Part shown: positions 25,732-33,246 of the stretch, piece after piece | How positions within the stretch are numbered: position 1 is the stretch's first letter | Layout: each line of letters begins with the position of its first letter | Origin: Nocardioides marmoriginsengisoli | Lineage (GTDB): Bacteria > Actinomycetota > Actinomycetes > Propionibacteriales > Nocardioidaceae | NCBI RefSeq assembly: GCF_003725695.1 | Contig: NZ_RJSE01000007.1 | Coordinates: 820,963-884,962, forward strand | Length of the DNA stretch: 64,000 nt | Direction: 5' to 3' | Notes under the pieces: generated by a model | The model's database searches: none | What the model was told of the DNA's origin: nothing | What the model saw: only the letters and a program-made list of their open reading frames with translations | Program-made: the position numbers and the translations under genes

Positions 25732-26109
25732 TCAGCGCTCCCCGACGTGGGAGTCGTAGGCGGCCGCATCGAGCAGGCCGTCGGCCCGCGAGATGCGCAG
25801 CTCAAACAGCCAGCCAGCGCCGTACGGATCGGAGTTGACCAGCCCGGGATCCTCCTGCGCTGCGTGGTTCACCGCGACCACCTCGCCGTCGGCGGGCGCG
25901 AACAGCTCGTTGACGGACTTGGTCGACTCCAGCTCGCCGCAGGTCGATCCGGTGGTCACGAGGGCGCCGACCTCGGGCAGCTCGACGAAGACGATGTCGC
26001 CCAGGGCGTCGGCGGCGAAGCGGGTGATGCCGACGCGCGCCCTGGTGCCGTCGACGTCGAGCCACTCGTGCTCGGCGGTGTACTTCAGGTCGGCAGGGCT
26101 CGGCGCCAT
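25732..26109 (-). CDS. gcvH: Glycine cleavage system H protein (stand-alone copy)
   Basis: 125-residue lipoyl-carrier protein. The lipoylated lysine is in GELESTKSVNELFAP near residue 65, with the flanking YTAEHEWLDVDG start and VNSDPYGAGWLFEL end typical of H proteins. The ATG at 26109 has AGGAG 7 nt upstream; an upstream in-frame extension to 26190 is rejected. No P, T or L protein gene is nearby. It is divergent from the hyuA operon and shares its AT-rich promoter region. It may serve glycine produced by the cluster, or be a dedicated lipoyl carrier. The 176 nt between the aminotransferase stop and this gene show nothing recognisable. Confidence 0.92.
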   Translation of the reverse strand: MAPSPADLKYTAEHEWLDVDGTRARVGITRFAADALGDIVFVELPEVGALVTTGSTCGELESTKSVNELFAPADGEVVAVNHAAQEDPGLVNSDPYGAGWLFELRISRADGLLDAAAYDSHVGER

Positions 26110-26202
26110 GGGCACTCCTAGGGGCTGGTCGGTCGGCGTGGGCTGCGGTGCTCGATCGACCACGTCGCAGCAGGGATTCAAATAGTACAACAGCTGGGCT
26201 TG

Positions 26203-26215
26203 TTAAGATATTAAG
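26203..26215. promoter_or_regulatory. AGATAT-type operator between gcvH and hyuA
   Basis: TTAAGATATTAAG in an AT-rich island (about 26178-26235) between divergent gcvH and hyuA. The core AAGATAT matches the sites at 24311-24366 and at 33170-33180. It lies about 45 nt before the hyuA start and 95 nt before the gcvH start, so it can serve both. Common regulation by the GntR protein is inferred. Confidence 0.5.
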
Positions 26216-26260
26216 AAACCTCTACTCTGATCTCACTCACGCCTATCGAAGGAGTTCCAA

Positions 26261-28339
26261 GTGCCTGGCAGTCACGATCTGCGATCCAGCGGCTGGCGAG
26301 TCGGCGCCGACATCGGCGGCACGTTCACCGACGTGATCGCCTTGGGCCCGGCGGGCGAGGTCGTCCCGATGAAGGTGCCGTCCACGCCGCCCGACTACGG
26401 AGCCGGCGTGGTGTCGGCGACCATGTCCGTCCTTGCGGCGGCTTCCGTCGAGCCGCGGGACGTGGTGGCGATGCTGCACGGCACGACCGTCGCGACCAAC
26501 GCGATCCTCTCCAAGAACGGCGCCCTCACGGCGGTCGTCACCACCCGTGGCTTTCGGGACGTGCTCGAGATCGGTCGGTTGCGCCGTCCATCCCTCTACG
26601 ACCTGTCGTGGTCCCGGCCCGAGCCGCTGGCGCGGCGGCGCCACCGCTACGAGCTCGACCAGCGGATCACGTCCGGTGGGCTGCTCGAGCCTGCGGCCGA
26701 GGAGAACGAGGTCCGCGCTCTCGCGAGCCGGCTGCGCGCAGACGGGATCGAAGCCGTTGCCGTGTGCCTGCTCAACTCCTACGTCCGGCCCGATGAGGAG
26801 CGCCGAGTCGCCGACCTGCTGCGTGCTGAGCTGCCCGGCGTCTACGTCACGGCCTCGGTCGACGTGTCGCCGCAGCTCCAGGAGTACGAACGCACCAGCA
26901 CGGCGGCGGTCAACTCGTACGTCGGTCCCGCGGTGCACGGGTATCTAACCCGTCTGGAGGCCGGACTGCGCAATGAAGGCGTGGTCGCCCCGCTGCTCGT
27001 CATGCAGTCCAGCGGAGGCCTGATGGACGCTGGCTCGGTCGCGGAGCGCCCGGTGCAGATCATCGAGTCGGGGCCCGCGGCTGGCGTGACCGCGGTCCAG
27101 AAGCTCGCCGAGATGATCGGGCTGTCGACGGTGGTCGCGTTCGACATGGGCGGTACGACGGCGAAGGCCTCGCTGATCGAGGACGGTGAGCCGTTCGTGT
27201 CGGCCGACTACGAGGTGGGTGGCGGCATGAACATCGCCCGCGGACTGGCCTCGGGGGCCGGGTACCCCGTGCGCGCGCCTTCCATCGACATCGCGGAGGT
27301 CGGTTCCGGTGGTGGCAGCATCATCGCTGTCGACCCTGCCGGCGCCCTGCACGTCGGGCCTTCGAGTGCGGGCTCCCGGCCCGGCCCGGCGTGCTACGGC
27401 CACGGCGGTGAGCTGCCGACGCTGACCGACGCGAACGTCACTCTCGGCTACCTCAGCCAGACGTCGCTCGCCGGCGGCACGGTGACGATCCATCCCGACC
27501 TCGCCGCCAAGGCGCTGGCCCCCGTTGCCGACCAGCTCGGTGCGGACGTGCAGGAGACGGCGCGCGGTGCCTACCAGGTGGCCGTGTCCAACATGACCAC
27601 CGCGGTCAAGGCGGTCACCAGCGAACGCGGACGGGACCCGCGTGACGCGACGATGGTCGCGTTCGGTGGTGCCGGTCCGCTGTACGCTGCTTCGCTCGCG
27701 CGTGAGCTCGGGATCACGACGGTGATCGTGCCGGTCTACCCGGGCTTGTTCAGCAGCCTCGGACTGCTGGTCGCGGACACCGAGCACCACGAGCTGACGT
27801 CCTATCGTCCGGAGCACGCTGAGCTGCGGGTGCTCGCCGGTGAGTTCGACAGGCTCGCGGCGAAGGTCGTCGACGAGCTGGGCGGCGATGCCGAGATCGA
27901 CCGTCTGGTCGACATGAGGTACCGGGGCCAGCGATTCGAGCTGCGGGTTCGGGTCCCGGACGGCGAGCTGACCGAGGAGCTGCTCGCCGAGACCCGGGCA
28001 CGGTTCCACGCCGAGCACCAGCGAACCTACGGGCGCGTCGGAGCCGACGACCTCGTGGAGCTGGTCAACCTGCGGGTACGCGGATGGATACCGACCGCAG
28101 TCGCCGTCGCCGACGTCCTCGACCTGCCTGCCGATCCGGGCCGCGCGGCGGCCACGCGGTCGTGCCGGTTCGACGAGCTCGTGGCGACGCCGGTGATCGG
28201 ACGGGCCGACCTCGGCTCGGATCCCGTCGAAGGGCCGCTCGTCATCGAGGACATGGACGCCACCACGCTTGTTCCACCCGGTGCGCGGGTCTTCCGCGAC
28301 CGGTTCAACAACATCGTGATCACCTGGAGCGCACCTTGA
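26261..28339 (+). CDS. ATP-dependent hydantoinase/5-oxoprolinase family, subunit A (HyuA)
   Basis: 692 residues. Family of ATP-driven cyclic-amide hydrolases and related carboxylases, paired with a B subunit. The N-terminal actin/hexokinase-like nucleotide site begins with GADIGGTFTDVIA (about 10-22); HGTTVATNAIL, the second phosphate segment FDMGGTTAKASLI and VGSGGGSI are all typical. The GTG at 26261 has AAGGAG 6 nt upstream. It overlaps subunit B by 4 nt. Members act on N-methylhydantoin, 5-oxoproline, hydantoins or (as carboxylases) ketones; sequence by eye does not choose between these. Confidence 0.92.
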   Translation: MPGSHDLRSSGWRVGADIGGTFTDVIALGPAGEVVPMKVPSTPPDYGAGVVSATMSVLAAASVEPRDVVAMLHGTTVATNAILSKNGALTAVVTTRGFRDVLEIGRLRRPSLYDLSWSRPEPLARRRHRYELDQRITSGGLLEPAAEENEVRALASRLRADGIEAVAVCLLNSYVRPDEERRVADLLRAELPGVYVTASVDVSPQLQEYERTSTAAVNSYVGPAVHGYLTRLEAGLRNEGVVAPLLVMQSSGGLMDAGSVAERPVQIIESGPAAGVTAVQKLAEMIGLSTVVAFDMGGTTAKASLIEDGEPFVSADYEVGGGMNIARGLASGAGYPVRAPSIDIAEVGSGGGSIIAVDPAGALHVGPSSAGSRPGPACYGHGGELPTLTDANVTLGYLSQTSLAGGTVTIHPDLAAKALAPVADQLGADVQETARGAYQVAVSNMTTAVKAVTSERGRDPRDATMVAFGGAGPLYAASLARELGITTVIVPVYPGLFSSLGLLVADTEHHELTSYRPEHAELRVLAGEFDRLAAKVVDELGGDAEIDRLVDMRYRGQRFELRVRVPDGELTEELLAETRARFHAEHQRTYGRVGADDLVELVNLRVRGWIPTAVAVADVLDLPADPGRAAATRSCRFDELVATPVIGRADLGSDPVEGPLVIEDMDATTLVPPGARVFRDRFNNIVITWSAP

Positions 28340-30066
28340 TTCGCGACGCCGTGACCTTCGAGGTCTTCCGCAATGCCGTGACCGGACTGGCTGACGAGAT
28401 GGCGATCACGGTCCTCCGGACAGCGCACTCGCAGCTGGTCGCCACCAGCATGGACTTCTCCGCGGCCCTGTGTGACCGGGAGGGCAGGATCATCGCCCAG
28501 GCGAACACCCTCCCGGTGCACCTAGGCTCGATCCCCGGCGCGATGGACGCGATCTTCGACGAGTTCGAGGGCAGGATCCAGCCGGGCGACATCTACCTGC
28601 TCAACGACCCGTCCCTCGGCGGGATGCACCTCCCCGACATCTTCGTCATCGCTCCTGTCTTCGAGGGTCCGACCCTGCTGGGCTTCTCGGTCACGGTCGT
28701 CAATCACACCGACGTCGGTGGCTGGGCTGCTGGTTCGATGGCGGTGCAGTCGACGAGCATCTTCGCCGAGGGCATCCAGATCCCGCCGCTGCGTCTCCTC
28801 GAGGCCGGGGTGCTGAACGAGACCTTCCTGCAGCTGGTCCTCCGCAACGTGCGTGAGCCGGACCTGTTGCGCGGAGATCTCGAGTCGCAGCTGGCGGCGT
28901 GCCACACCGGAGCCGAGGGTCTGCGCGCGCTGGCCGCCAAGCACGGTGTCGAGCACTACGAATCCCTGATCGACGAACTGCTCGACTACTCCGAGACCTT
29001 GTTCCGAGCAGCGCTCGCGGAAGCGACCGCGGGCACCTACGAGTTCACCGACCACATCGACGACGACGGCCTCGGGTCCGGCCCCATCCCCATCCGGGTG
29101 CAAGTGACGCTGTCGGGGTCGGGGATCGAGCTCGACTTCACGGGGTCTGCGCCCCAGGTTGCCTCCGCCCTCAATGCGACCGAGTCGTTCACCCGGTCGG
29201 CCTGCTACGCCGCGCTCCAAGGCGTCATTCCGTCGGACATCCCTGCCAACAGCGGCTTCTACCGGCCGTTCAGCTTCGTCATCCCGGATGCCTCCATCCT
29301 CAACGGGCGGCGCCCGTCCGCCCGAGGCGCTCGCGGCCTGGTCGGGTTCCGGATCGTGGACGCCGTGCTCGGTGCGCTGGCTCCGGTCTTCCCCGGCCGG
29401 GTTCCGGCTGCCGGCGACGGCGGTCCGAACGGCATCGCGATCGGCATCGTCCGCGACGACGGCGGATCGGTCGTGCTCTGGGATCCCCTGTCCGGTGCCT
29501 GGGGCGCGCGGCCGGACCGGGACGGCGTCGACGGCATCAGCTCCCTGGGCGCCAACCTCACCAACACGCCGATCGAGGAGCTCGAGCAATCGGGCTACAT
29601 CCGGATCGATGGCTACGGGTACGTCCCGGACACCGGTGGCGCGGGCCGCTGGCGCGGGGGTATGTCGACCTTCCGTGACATGACGATGCTGGCGCCGGAG
29701 GCAAGCGTGCAGATCAGGTCCGATCGACGGATGTTCCTGCCGTACGGGCTTGCCGGCGGCGCGCCGGGCTCGCCCTCGCTGAACATGCTCGACCCGAACG
29801 GGCCCGATGAGCGCATGCTGAGCTCGAAGCCGCAGTTCGTGATGACCGCGGGGACCTCGCACCGGCACGTGACGGCAGGCGGCGGTGGGCACGGCGATCC
29901 GTTCGACCGGGACCCGGACCGCGTCCTGGAGGACGTCCTCGACGGCAAGGTCACCCACGCGGGCGCCGCGCGTGACTATGGCGTCCTGATCGATCCGGAC
30001 GGCACGATCGATTCCAGCGGAACCTCACGGCTGCGCGCCGACCGCCTCGAAGGGAGCAGGGCATGA
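28336..30066 (+). CDS. ATP-dependent hydantoinase/5-oxoprolinase family, subunit B (HyuB)
   Basis: 576 residues from a TTG start at 28336 that overlaps the hyuA stop (TTGA). Subunit B signatures: EVFRNAVTGLADEMAITVLRTAHS at the N-terminus, DREGRIIAQANTLPVHLGS, NDPSLGGMHLPDIFV and VNHTDVGGWAAGS with conserved metal-type histidine and aspartates, and the C-terminal TAGGGGHGDPFDRDP. With HyuA it forms the active complex. The stop overlaps the next ATG (ATGA). Confidence 0.92.
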   Translation: MIRDAVTFEVFRNAVTGLADEMAITVLRTAHSQLVATSMDFSAALCDREGRIIAQANTLPVHLGSIPGAMDAIFDEFEGRIQPGDIYLLNDPSLGGMHLPDIFVIAPVFEGPTLLGFSVTVVNHTDVGGWAAGSMAVQSTSIFAEGIQIPPLRLLEAGVLNETFLQLVLRNVREPDLLRGDLESQLAACHTGAEGLRALAAKHGVEHYESLIDELLDYSETLFRAALAEATAGTYEFTDHIDDDGLGSGPIPIRVQVTLSGSGIELDFTGSAPQVASALNATESFTRSACYAALQGVIPSDIPANSGFYRPFSFVIPDASILNGRRPSARGARGLVGFRIVDAVLGALAPVFPGRVPAAGDGGPNGIAIGIVRDDGGSVVLWDPLSGAWGARPDRDGVDGISSLGANLTNTPIEELEQSGYIRIDGYGYVPDTGGAGRWRGGMSTFRDMTMLAPEASVQIRSDRRMFLPYGLAGGAPGSPSLNMLDPNGPDERMLSSKPQFVMTAGTSHRHVTAGGGGHGDPFDRDPDRVLEDVLDGKVTHAGAARDYGVLIDPDGTIDSSGTSRLRADRLEGSRA

Positions 30067-30608
30067 CTACCGCACTGATCATCGGAGACGTCCAGGAGGG
30101 GATCACGGGCGCGTACCCGTTCGCGGAACGCGTCGTCCCGCCCCTCGCCGAGCTGCTTCCACGAGCCCGTACGGCGGGCGCGCTCGTCGTCTTCGTGCGG
30201 TTCGCCTTTCGCGGCAACGGATCCGACGTACCGCCGGCGAGTCCGCTGCTCCGGGGGTTCTTCGAGGCGGGCAGCGACTTCCACGAAGGGTCGGCGGGCA
30301 CCGAGATCGCCCTGGCGGTCTCTGACGAGGACGTCGTCGTGCTCAAGCGACGTGCGAGCGCGTTCCACGGCACCGACCTCGACCTGGTCCTTCGCGCGGC
30401 AGGGGTGGACCACGTCGTGATCGCCGGCGTGGCGACCAGTGCGATGGTGGCGGCTACGGTCTACGGCGCTGCAGACCGGGGCTACGGGGTCACCGTGCTG
30501 CGTGACGGCTGCGGTGATGCGGACCCGGCGATGCACGAGTTCTTCATGAGCGAGGTCTTCCCGAGTCGTGGCGTCGAGGTCGTGCGCTGTGCCGAGTGGC
30601 ACGCATGA
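30063..30608 (+). CDS. Isochorismatase-fold hydrolase with Met in place of the catalytic Cys
   Basis: 181 residues of the cysteine-hydrolase fold that includes N-carbamoylsarcosine amidase, nicotinamidase and isochorismatase. Asp9 (IIGDVQEG) and Lys95 (VVVLKRRASAF) are in place, but the usual GVATNVCVEST segment reads GVATSAMVAAT, so position 128 is methionine where the nucleophilic cysteine belongs. Isochorismatases such as EntB and PhzD also lack this cysteine and cleave vinyl ethers. Hence this is probably not an amidase; it could be a non-amide hydrolase or a non-catalytic partner. Tightly overlapped with hyuB and the next gene. Confidence 0.82.
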   Translation: MTTALIIGDVQEGITGAYPFAERVVPPLAELLPRARTAGALVVFVRFAFRGNGSDVPPASPLLRGFFEAGSDFHEGSAGTEIALAVSDEDVVVLKRRASAFHGTDLDLVLRAAGVDHVVIAGVATSAMVAATVYGAADRGYGVTVLRDGCGDADPAMHEFFMSEVFPSRGVEVVRCAEWHA

Positions 30609-31789
30609 ACCAGGCGTTCCTGGATCGGCTCCGTGTCGACCTCGACGTGCGTCGCGACGGGGTCGGCCTGCGTGAGGACTTGGTGGTGTCCGGGCCGCAA
30701 GGTCCGCTGGTCGGTCTCGGCGGCCAGCAGGTGGTGAACCTCGCATCCAATGACTACCTCGGTCTCGCCGGTGACCCTGAGGTGCTCGAATCGGCTCGCC
30801 AGGCGGTGACGGAGCTGGGCCTCGGGACGACTGCGGGAAGGGTTCTGTGCGGGAATCGAGAGGTCCACCACCGGCTCGAGGAACGCCTCGCCGCGCTCGT
30901 CGGAACCGAGGGAGCGGTCCTGTACGGGTCATGCTTCGACGCGAACTTGGGGGTCTTCGACGCACTGCTGGGGCCCGAGGACGTGGTTCTCAGCGATGCG
31001 CTCAACCACGCCAGTCTGATCGACGGCATCCGGCTCGCGTCGGCGCGACGGCGGGTCTACGCGCATGGCGACCTCGAGGAGCTGGAGCGTCACCTCGCAG
31101 GATCTGCCGACGCGCGTCATCGCGTGATCGTGACGGACGGCGTCTTCAGCATGGACGGCGACCTGGCCGACCTGCCGGCACTGGAAGAGCTGGTGCGTCG
31201 CTACGACGCCGTGCTGGTGGTCGACGACTCGCACGCGACCGGCATCCTCGGAGCGACGGGTGCCGGGACGGCGGAGCACTTCGGACTGGTCGGCGGCATC
31301 GATGTCCTGACCGGTACGTTGGGGAAGGCCCTGGGAGGCGCCGCCGGTGGCTTCGCCGCCGGCTCCCGCGCCGTCGTGGACACGCTGCGCCAGGTCTCCC
31401 GGCCGTACGTCTTCACGAATGCGATGGCTCCGGCCCTGTGCGCGGCGGTCCTGTCCGCCCTGCAGATCGCGCACGATCGGCCGGCGCTCCGGCAGCAGCT
31501 GGCAGCCAACGCCCGGTGGTTGCGGCAGGCGCTGGGCGACCTCGGGTACGAGGTGGTTCCGGGTGAGCATCCGATCATCCCGGTCATGCTGCGGGGAGGT
31601 TCGTTGGCACGCGACCTGGCCGCAGAGCTGCGCCTCCAAGGCATCCTGGTCCTGGCTCTCGCCCATCCGGTCGTGCAGCCGGGCGAGGAGCGGATCAGGG
31701 TGCAGGTCTCCGCGTCCCACACGCCCGAGCAGCTCGAGCAGGTGGTCGCCGCCTTCGGCCGCACTCGGCGAATGCTCGGTGCGGCATGA
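30605..31789 (+). CDS. Alpha-oxoamine synthase, glycine C-acetyltransferase (KBL)-like
   Basis: 394 residues from the ATG at 30605, overlapping the previous stop by 4 nt. PLP fold-type I: DGVFSMDGDLADLPAL, DDSHATGILG, and the Schiff-base Lys241 in GTLGKALGGAAGGF. The last motif is the form seen in 2-amino-3-ketobutyrate CoA ligases more than in BioF. Such enzymes cleave a 2-amino-3-oxoacid with CoA to glycine plus acyl-CoA, or run the reverse condensation. No biotin genes are nearby, and gcvH belongs to the same cluster, which favours the glycine-releasing role. BioF-like activity is not excluded. Confidence 0.82.
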   Translation: MNQAFLDRLRVDLDVRRDGVGLREDLVVSGPQGPLVGLGGQQVVNLASNDYLGLAGDPEVLESARQAVTELGLGTTAGRVLCGNREVHHRLEERLAALVGTEGAVLYGSCFDANLGVFDALLGPEDVVLSDALNHASLIDGIRLASARRRVYAHGDLEELERHLAGSADARHRVIVTDGVFSMDGDLADLPALEELVRRYDAVLVVDDSHATGILGATGAGTAEHFGLVGGIDVLTGTLGKALGGAAGGFAAGSRAVVDTLRQVSRPYVFTNAMAPALCAAVLSALQIAHDRPALRQQLAANARWLRQALGDLGYEVVPGEHPIIPVMLRGGSLARDLAAELRLQGILVLALAHPVVQPGEERIRVQVSASHTPEQLEQVVAAFGRTRRMLGAA

Positions 31790-32592
31790 GCGCCGGAGCA
31801 GAGTCCGGAACCGGACTGGCTGCACCGACGGCTGCGGACAGCCGCGAGTTCGAGGGGCGGGTCGCGGTCGTCACCGGTGGGGCGAGCGGCATGGGTCTGG
31901 CGACCGTCCACGCTTTGGCCCGGCGCGGCGCGACTGTAGCCGTGCTCGACCTGGTGGCGCCGGACCCCGCCGAGCTCGCGCTGCGCCTGGACGCGCTCCC
32001 GGAACGGATTCTGACGCTCTCCGTCGACATCACCGAGCGCTCGCAGGTGGTCGGCGCGTTCGCCTCGGTGCTCGCCGGATCGTCCCGGATCGACATCCTG
32101 GTCAATGCGGCCGGAATCGCACCGTCCACCTCGTTCGAAACGATCGACGACGACGAATGGGACCGGGTGCTCGCCGTCAACGTGAACGGCACCTTCCTCT
32201 GCGCCCAACAGGCTCTTCCTGGCATGCGGGGCCGAGGCTGGGGACGGATCGTGAACTTCTCCTCGACGGCGGGCAAGACCATCAGCACGGCCGGCGGAGC
32301 TCACTACACGACGGCCAAGCACGGAGTCCTCGGGCTGACCAGGCACTTGGCGAAGGCCTACGGTCCTGACGGGATCACGGTCAACGCCGTCTGTCCGGGC
32401 CTGATCGACACGCCGATGGCGCGCGCGCTCCTTCCGCAAGACGACCTGGAGCGGGCCGCGAGCGCCTTCCCGGTTCCTCGGGTGGGGCTGCCCTGGGAGG
32501 TCGCGGAACTGGTGGCCTTCCTCGCGTCCGACCGCGCGGCGTACATCACCGGCGCCGCTGTCGACATCAACGGCGGCGACCTGATCGTCTGA
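31786..32592 (+). CDS. SDR family dehydrogenase in the hydantoinase cluster
   Basis: 268 residues. Cofactor motif TGGASGMG near 29-36, NAAG near 105, catalytic serine in NFSSTAG, and YTTAK. The aspartate in VAVLDL at the end of the second strand suggests NAD rather than NADP. An N-terminal tail of about 22 polar residues precedes the fold; internal starts are possible. It overlaps the KBL-like gene by 4 nt. Its position just downstream of an alpha-oxoamine synthase suggests oxidation of a beta-hydroxy-alpha-amino acid to the 2-amino-3-oxo form; this is inference. Confidence 0.86.
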   Translation: MSAGAESGTGLAAPTAADSREFEGRVAVVTGGASGMGLATVHALARRGATVAVLDLVAPDPAELALRLDALPERILTLSVDITERSQVVGAFASVLAGSSRIDILVNAAGIAPSTSFETIDDDEWDRVLAVNVNGTFLCAQQALPGMRGRGWGRIVNFSSTAGKTISTAGGAHYTTAKHGVLGLTRHLAKAYGPDGITVNAVCPGLIDTPMARALLPQDDLERAASAFPVPRVGLPWEVAELVAFLASDRAAYITGAAVDINGGDLIV

Positions 32593-32620
32593 CCGGCGAC
32601 GAGACATCGAAGGAGTGGAG

Positions 32621-33121
32621 ATGGTGAGGAAGGTACGACGCGTCGTCGTCGGCGCGCTCGGCGGCCACGAGTCCACGATGACGCACGTCGAGGAGGTGGC
32701 GCCGGTCGAGACCGAGGACGGTTCGATGCTGTCGTGGCCGATCTGGGGCTGGGACGAGTTGCCGACCGTTCCGCGTGCCGAGGGCTCCGGCCCCGACCTG
32801 CAACCTGCGTTTCCGGCAGCCGGTGGCGTCCGCGTCGTCGCGTTGCGCGGGCACGGCGGCACGGTCGGCGCGTTGGAGGATCTGGGGAGGGTGCTGCCGG
32901 GCTTCGTCCACGACGCCGCACGACCCGGGATGCACGCGACCGACACGATTGATATCGCGATGGTGATCGAGGGGAGGGCCGTCATCGAAGCGGGCGACGG
33001 TACGCGAACGACCCTTGGCCCCGGTGACGTGTACGTCTGCAACGGCGCCCTGCACCGGTGGCTGTACGAGGAGCCGACGCACATCGTGTTCGTCGTGGTC
33101 GGCGCGAATCGCGAGCGCTGA
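32621..33121 (+). CDS. Cupin-domain protein
   Basis: 166 residues from the ATG at 32621, which has AAGGAG 5 nt upstream. The C-terminal half shows the cupin pattern: DIAMVIEGRAVIEAGDGTRTTLGPGD, then NGALHRW with the conserved histidine. The first cupin box is atypical (HATDTIDIAMV). The N-terminal half (WPIWGWDELPTVP) is not recognised. Similar proteins are often encoded next to dehydrogenases in catabolic operons. No function assigned; it may bind metal and act as an isomerase or small-molecule binding protein. Confidence 0.72.
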   Translation: MVRKVRRVVVGALGGHESTMTHVEEVAPVETEDGSMLSWPIWGWDELPTVPRAEGSGPDLQPAFPAAGGVRVVALRGHGGTVGALEDLGRVLPGFVHDAARPGMHATDTIDIAMVIEGRAVIEAGDGTRTTLGPGDVYVCNGALHRWLYEEPTHIVFVVVGANRER

Positions 33122-33169
33122 CGGGGCCGCTCGACCGCCGGAAACGGCGTGTTGCTCTGCGCCGGATCG

Positions 33170-33212
33170 TAAGATATCAAGTCTTGACTTTGAGATCGCA
33201 CGAACGTAAGAA
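33170..33212 (+). promoter_or_regulatory. Promoter and operator of the ABC importer genes
   Basis: TTGACT (33184-33189), a 17-nt spacer and TAAGAA (33207-33212) make a good sigma-A-type promoter. Upstream and overlapping the -35 are TAAGATATCAA (33170-33180), matching the cluster motif AGATAY, and the palindrome CAAG-T-CTTG (33178-33186). A repressor bound here would block the promoter directly. Transcription would start near 33219. Confidence 0.6.
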
Positions 33213-33246
33213 TGCCGTACCAATCGACGTCTAGAGGAGAATGATG

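Noticed and set aside
25573-26121. A 182-aa plus-strand frame over gcvH
   Set aside because: Shadow of gcvH, whose lipoyl motif and ribosome site are clear; the 25556-25731 gap itself shows nothing convincing.
26261-30608. Creatinine/N-methylhydantoin degradation operon (HyuA, HyuB, N-carbamoylsarcosine amidase)
   Set aside because: The amidase-like protein lacks the catalytic cysteine and no creatininase, creatinine deaminase or sarcosine oxidase is present.
30605-31789. BioF (8-amino-7-oxononanoate synthase) for biotin synthesis
   Set aside because: The GTLGKALGGAAGGF form and catabolic setting fit the KBL branch better, and no bioA, bioB or bioD is nearby; BioF-like activity is kept as an alternative.
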